From: Phormidesmis priestleyi ULC007
Lineage (GTDB): Bacteria > Cyanobacteriota > Cyanobacteriia > Leptolyngbyales > Leptolyngbyaceae
NCBI RefSeq assembly: GCF_001895925.1
Contig: NZ_MPPI01000001.1
Location: 190,099 to 254,098, forward strand
DNA length: 64,000 bases
Direction of reading: 5' to 3'
Positions within the stretch are counted from its first letter, which is position 1, and each line of letters starts with the position of its first letter. The translations under genes and the position numbers were made by a program. Of this stretch, positions 62,906-64,000 are shown piece after piece. The notes under the pieces are model-generated. The model saw only the letters and a list, made by a program, of their open reading frames with translations. It did not search any database and was not told where the DNA came from.

Positions 62906-64000
62906 ATGGTGCGCCTCAAACTTTGGCAGTGGGCAGTTTTAGGATTGCCGATCGCGTTCGTCGCTAGTTTTCTGCTGATCGCCGCTGGGTTTCAAATTCA
63001 CGCCTGGGGCATTAGCTGGATCTGGGCGATCGTCGGCTTAAGTCTTGTGGGCTGGCGCTGGCTTTTGGTGAAATGGACTCAGCCCGCCCTCGCCCAAGTC
63101 GAAGCCATTGTCACCGAACTCTCTGCCGACTTGCAGACAGAAACACCCACCACTGAGCCTGCCAATACGTCGTTTCAACAAGCCGAAGCAGCGCTTCAAA
63201 ACACCCTGCAAGTCTCTCGCACCGATCCCGCGCTCTGGGAAGACTGGAACGTATTTTGGCAACGCTGCCAGACTTTGATCAGCGACATCGCTCAGGTCTA
63301 CTATCCTCAAACTAAGCAGCCGCTGCTCAACATCTACATCCCCCAAGCTTATAAGCTGATGCGCGGCACGATCGACGACCTCGATCAGTGGATGCAGCGG
63401 TTGACTCCGGCATTAAATCAAGTGACGATCGGGCAAGCTTATCAGGCATACGAGGTTTATCAAAAGCTAGAACCGTCTGCCCGTAAGATTTGGCAAGCCT
63501 GGAATTGGGCGCAGTGGCTGCTCAACCCGGCGGCGGCGATCGCTAAAACGGTCACTCAGCGCACCAGCAACCGCGCCACTCAAGAGCTATTGTCTAATCT
63601 CAGCCAACTGATGCGAGAAGCGACTCTGAGAAATTTAGGCAGACAAGCGATCGCGCTCTACAGCGGCAGTGCCAATCCTGGATTAGAGGAGATGCCGCTC
63701 GCCCAACCAGTCTTGCCCAAGGCTCAAACGCAAACCCTGCGAGAGATTATTTCACAAGCGAATCCATCTCAAACCGTCGAACAATCGCCCGTTAACTTGC
63801 TCTTAGTGGGTCGCACCGGAGCCGGAAAAAGTAGCCTGATCAACACCTTGTTTATCGAAGCTCAAGCCGAAGTCGATGCCCTGCCCAGCACCGATCGCAT
63901 TCAAGATTATCACTGGCAAACCGCCACTGGAGAAACATTGACGCTGTGGGATTCTCCTGGCTATGAGCAAATCGATCGAGAAGACTTGCGCGATCAGGTG
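62906..64000 (+). CDS. Membrane-anchored GTPase, partial at the window end
   Basis: The ATG at 62906 opens a frame of 365 codons that runs off the window without a stop. Two N-terminal hydrophobic segments (WAVLGLPIAFVASFLLIAAG and SWIWAIVGLSLVGWRWLLV) anchor it. A helical region of about 220 residues follows, then a GTPase domain with G1 LLVGRTGAGKSSLIN (near residue 300) and G3 WDSPGYEQID. The expected remainder (NKxD and perhaps a DUF697 domain) is outside the window. It looks like the cyanobacterial Era-like or YcjX-like membrane GTPases of unknown role. Confidence 0.88.
   Translation, partial: MVRLKLWQWAVLGLPIAFVASFLLIAAGFQIHAWGISWIWAIVGLSLVGWRWLLVKWTQPALAQVEAIVTELSADLQTETPTTEPANTSFQQAEAALQNTLQVSRTDPALWEDWNVFWQRCQTLISDIAQVYYPQTKQPLLNIYIPQAYKLMRGTIDDLDQWMQRLTPALNQVTIGQAYQAYEVYQKLEPSARKIWQAWNWAQWLLNPAAAIAKTVTQRTSNRATQELLSNLSQLMREATLRNLGRQAIALYSGSANPGLEEMPLAQPVLPKAQTQTLREIISQANPSQTVEQSPVNLLLVGRTGAGKSSLINTLFIEAQAEVDALPSTDRIQDYHWQTATGETLTLWDSPGYEQIDREDLRDQV

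Overview
The window reads as a chromosomal segment of a filamentous, Leptolyngbya-like cyanobacterium. The evidence is the very frequent HIP1-type octamer GCGATCGC and its core CGATCG across genes and gaps, cyanobacterial families (DUF3611, DUF3124, a NIL-domain ferredoxin, Uma2 nucleases, a cyanoexosortase with an HpsJ-like partner and a PEP-CTERM substrate), and many short GC-rich palindromic repeats in the gaps. The genus is a guess; the phylum is well supported. No rRNA, tRNA, CRISPR array, reverse transcriptase or full transposase was seen.

Layout. 1-4.9 kb: a partial NmrA-like reductase, a META-domain protein and four membrane or lipoprotein genes (DUF3611, AI-2E transporter, YihY/BrkB, DUF3124). 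5.0-9.3 kb: a copper-handling locus made of a frameshifted four-helix copper-storage protein, a CopZ-like chaperone, a CopA ATPase, a membrane-anchored cupredoxin and a MerR regulator. 9.3-13.6 kb: NIL ferredoxin, RimM, and the TldD/TldE pair on the minus strand. 13.8-21 kb: two secreted proteins of unknown function, then a 1705-residue caspase-STAND-WD40 protein. 21.3-24 kb: a cyanoexosortase, HpsJ-like and PEP-CTERM group.

24.4-51 kb is one long minus-strand exopolysaccharide cluster. Reading with transcription it holds a Wza-like SLBB exporter, a glycosyltransferase, a Wzc-like autokinase, a sugar transferase, a Wzm permease, an MNT/HEPN pair, Wzt, a methyltransferase, many GT2 and GT-B glycosyltransferases, an epimerase, an acyltransferase, an FkbM methyltransferase and a Wzy-like polymerase. 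It would start a glycan on a lipid carrier, decorate it and export it. The neighbouring exosortase group suggests that a sorted surface protein accompanies the polymer. Two adjacent glycosyltransferases carry a patchwork of almost identical and diverged DNA, which points to gene conversion.

51-64 kb: a CheR, hybrid kinase and response regulator set, then a cupin and small genes of unknown function. Next comes an EACC1-like gene plus a caspase-FGE fusion whose C-terminus looks like the variable region of a diversity-generating retroelement. This is the best candidate for an unusual system here, probably of the biological-conflict type. It is followed by an orphan HicB, a Uma2 nuclease, a decaying sugar-use locus (xylulokinase split by a 172-bp inverted-repeat element with a 10-bp target duplication, an intact ribokinase, an MFS remnant) and a GTPase that runs off the window.
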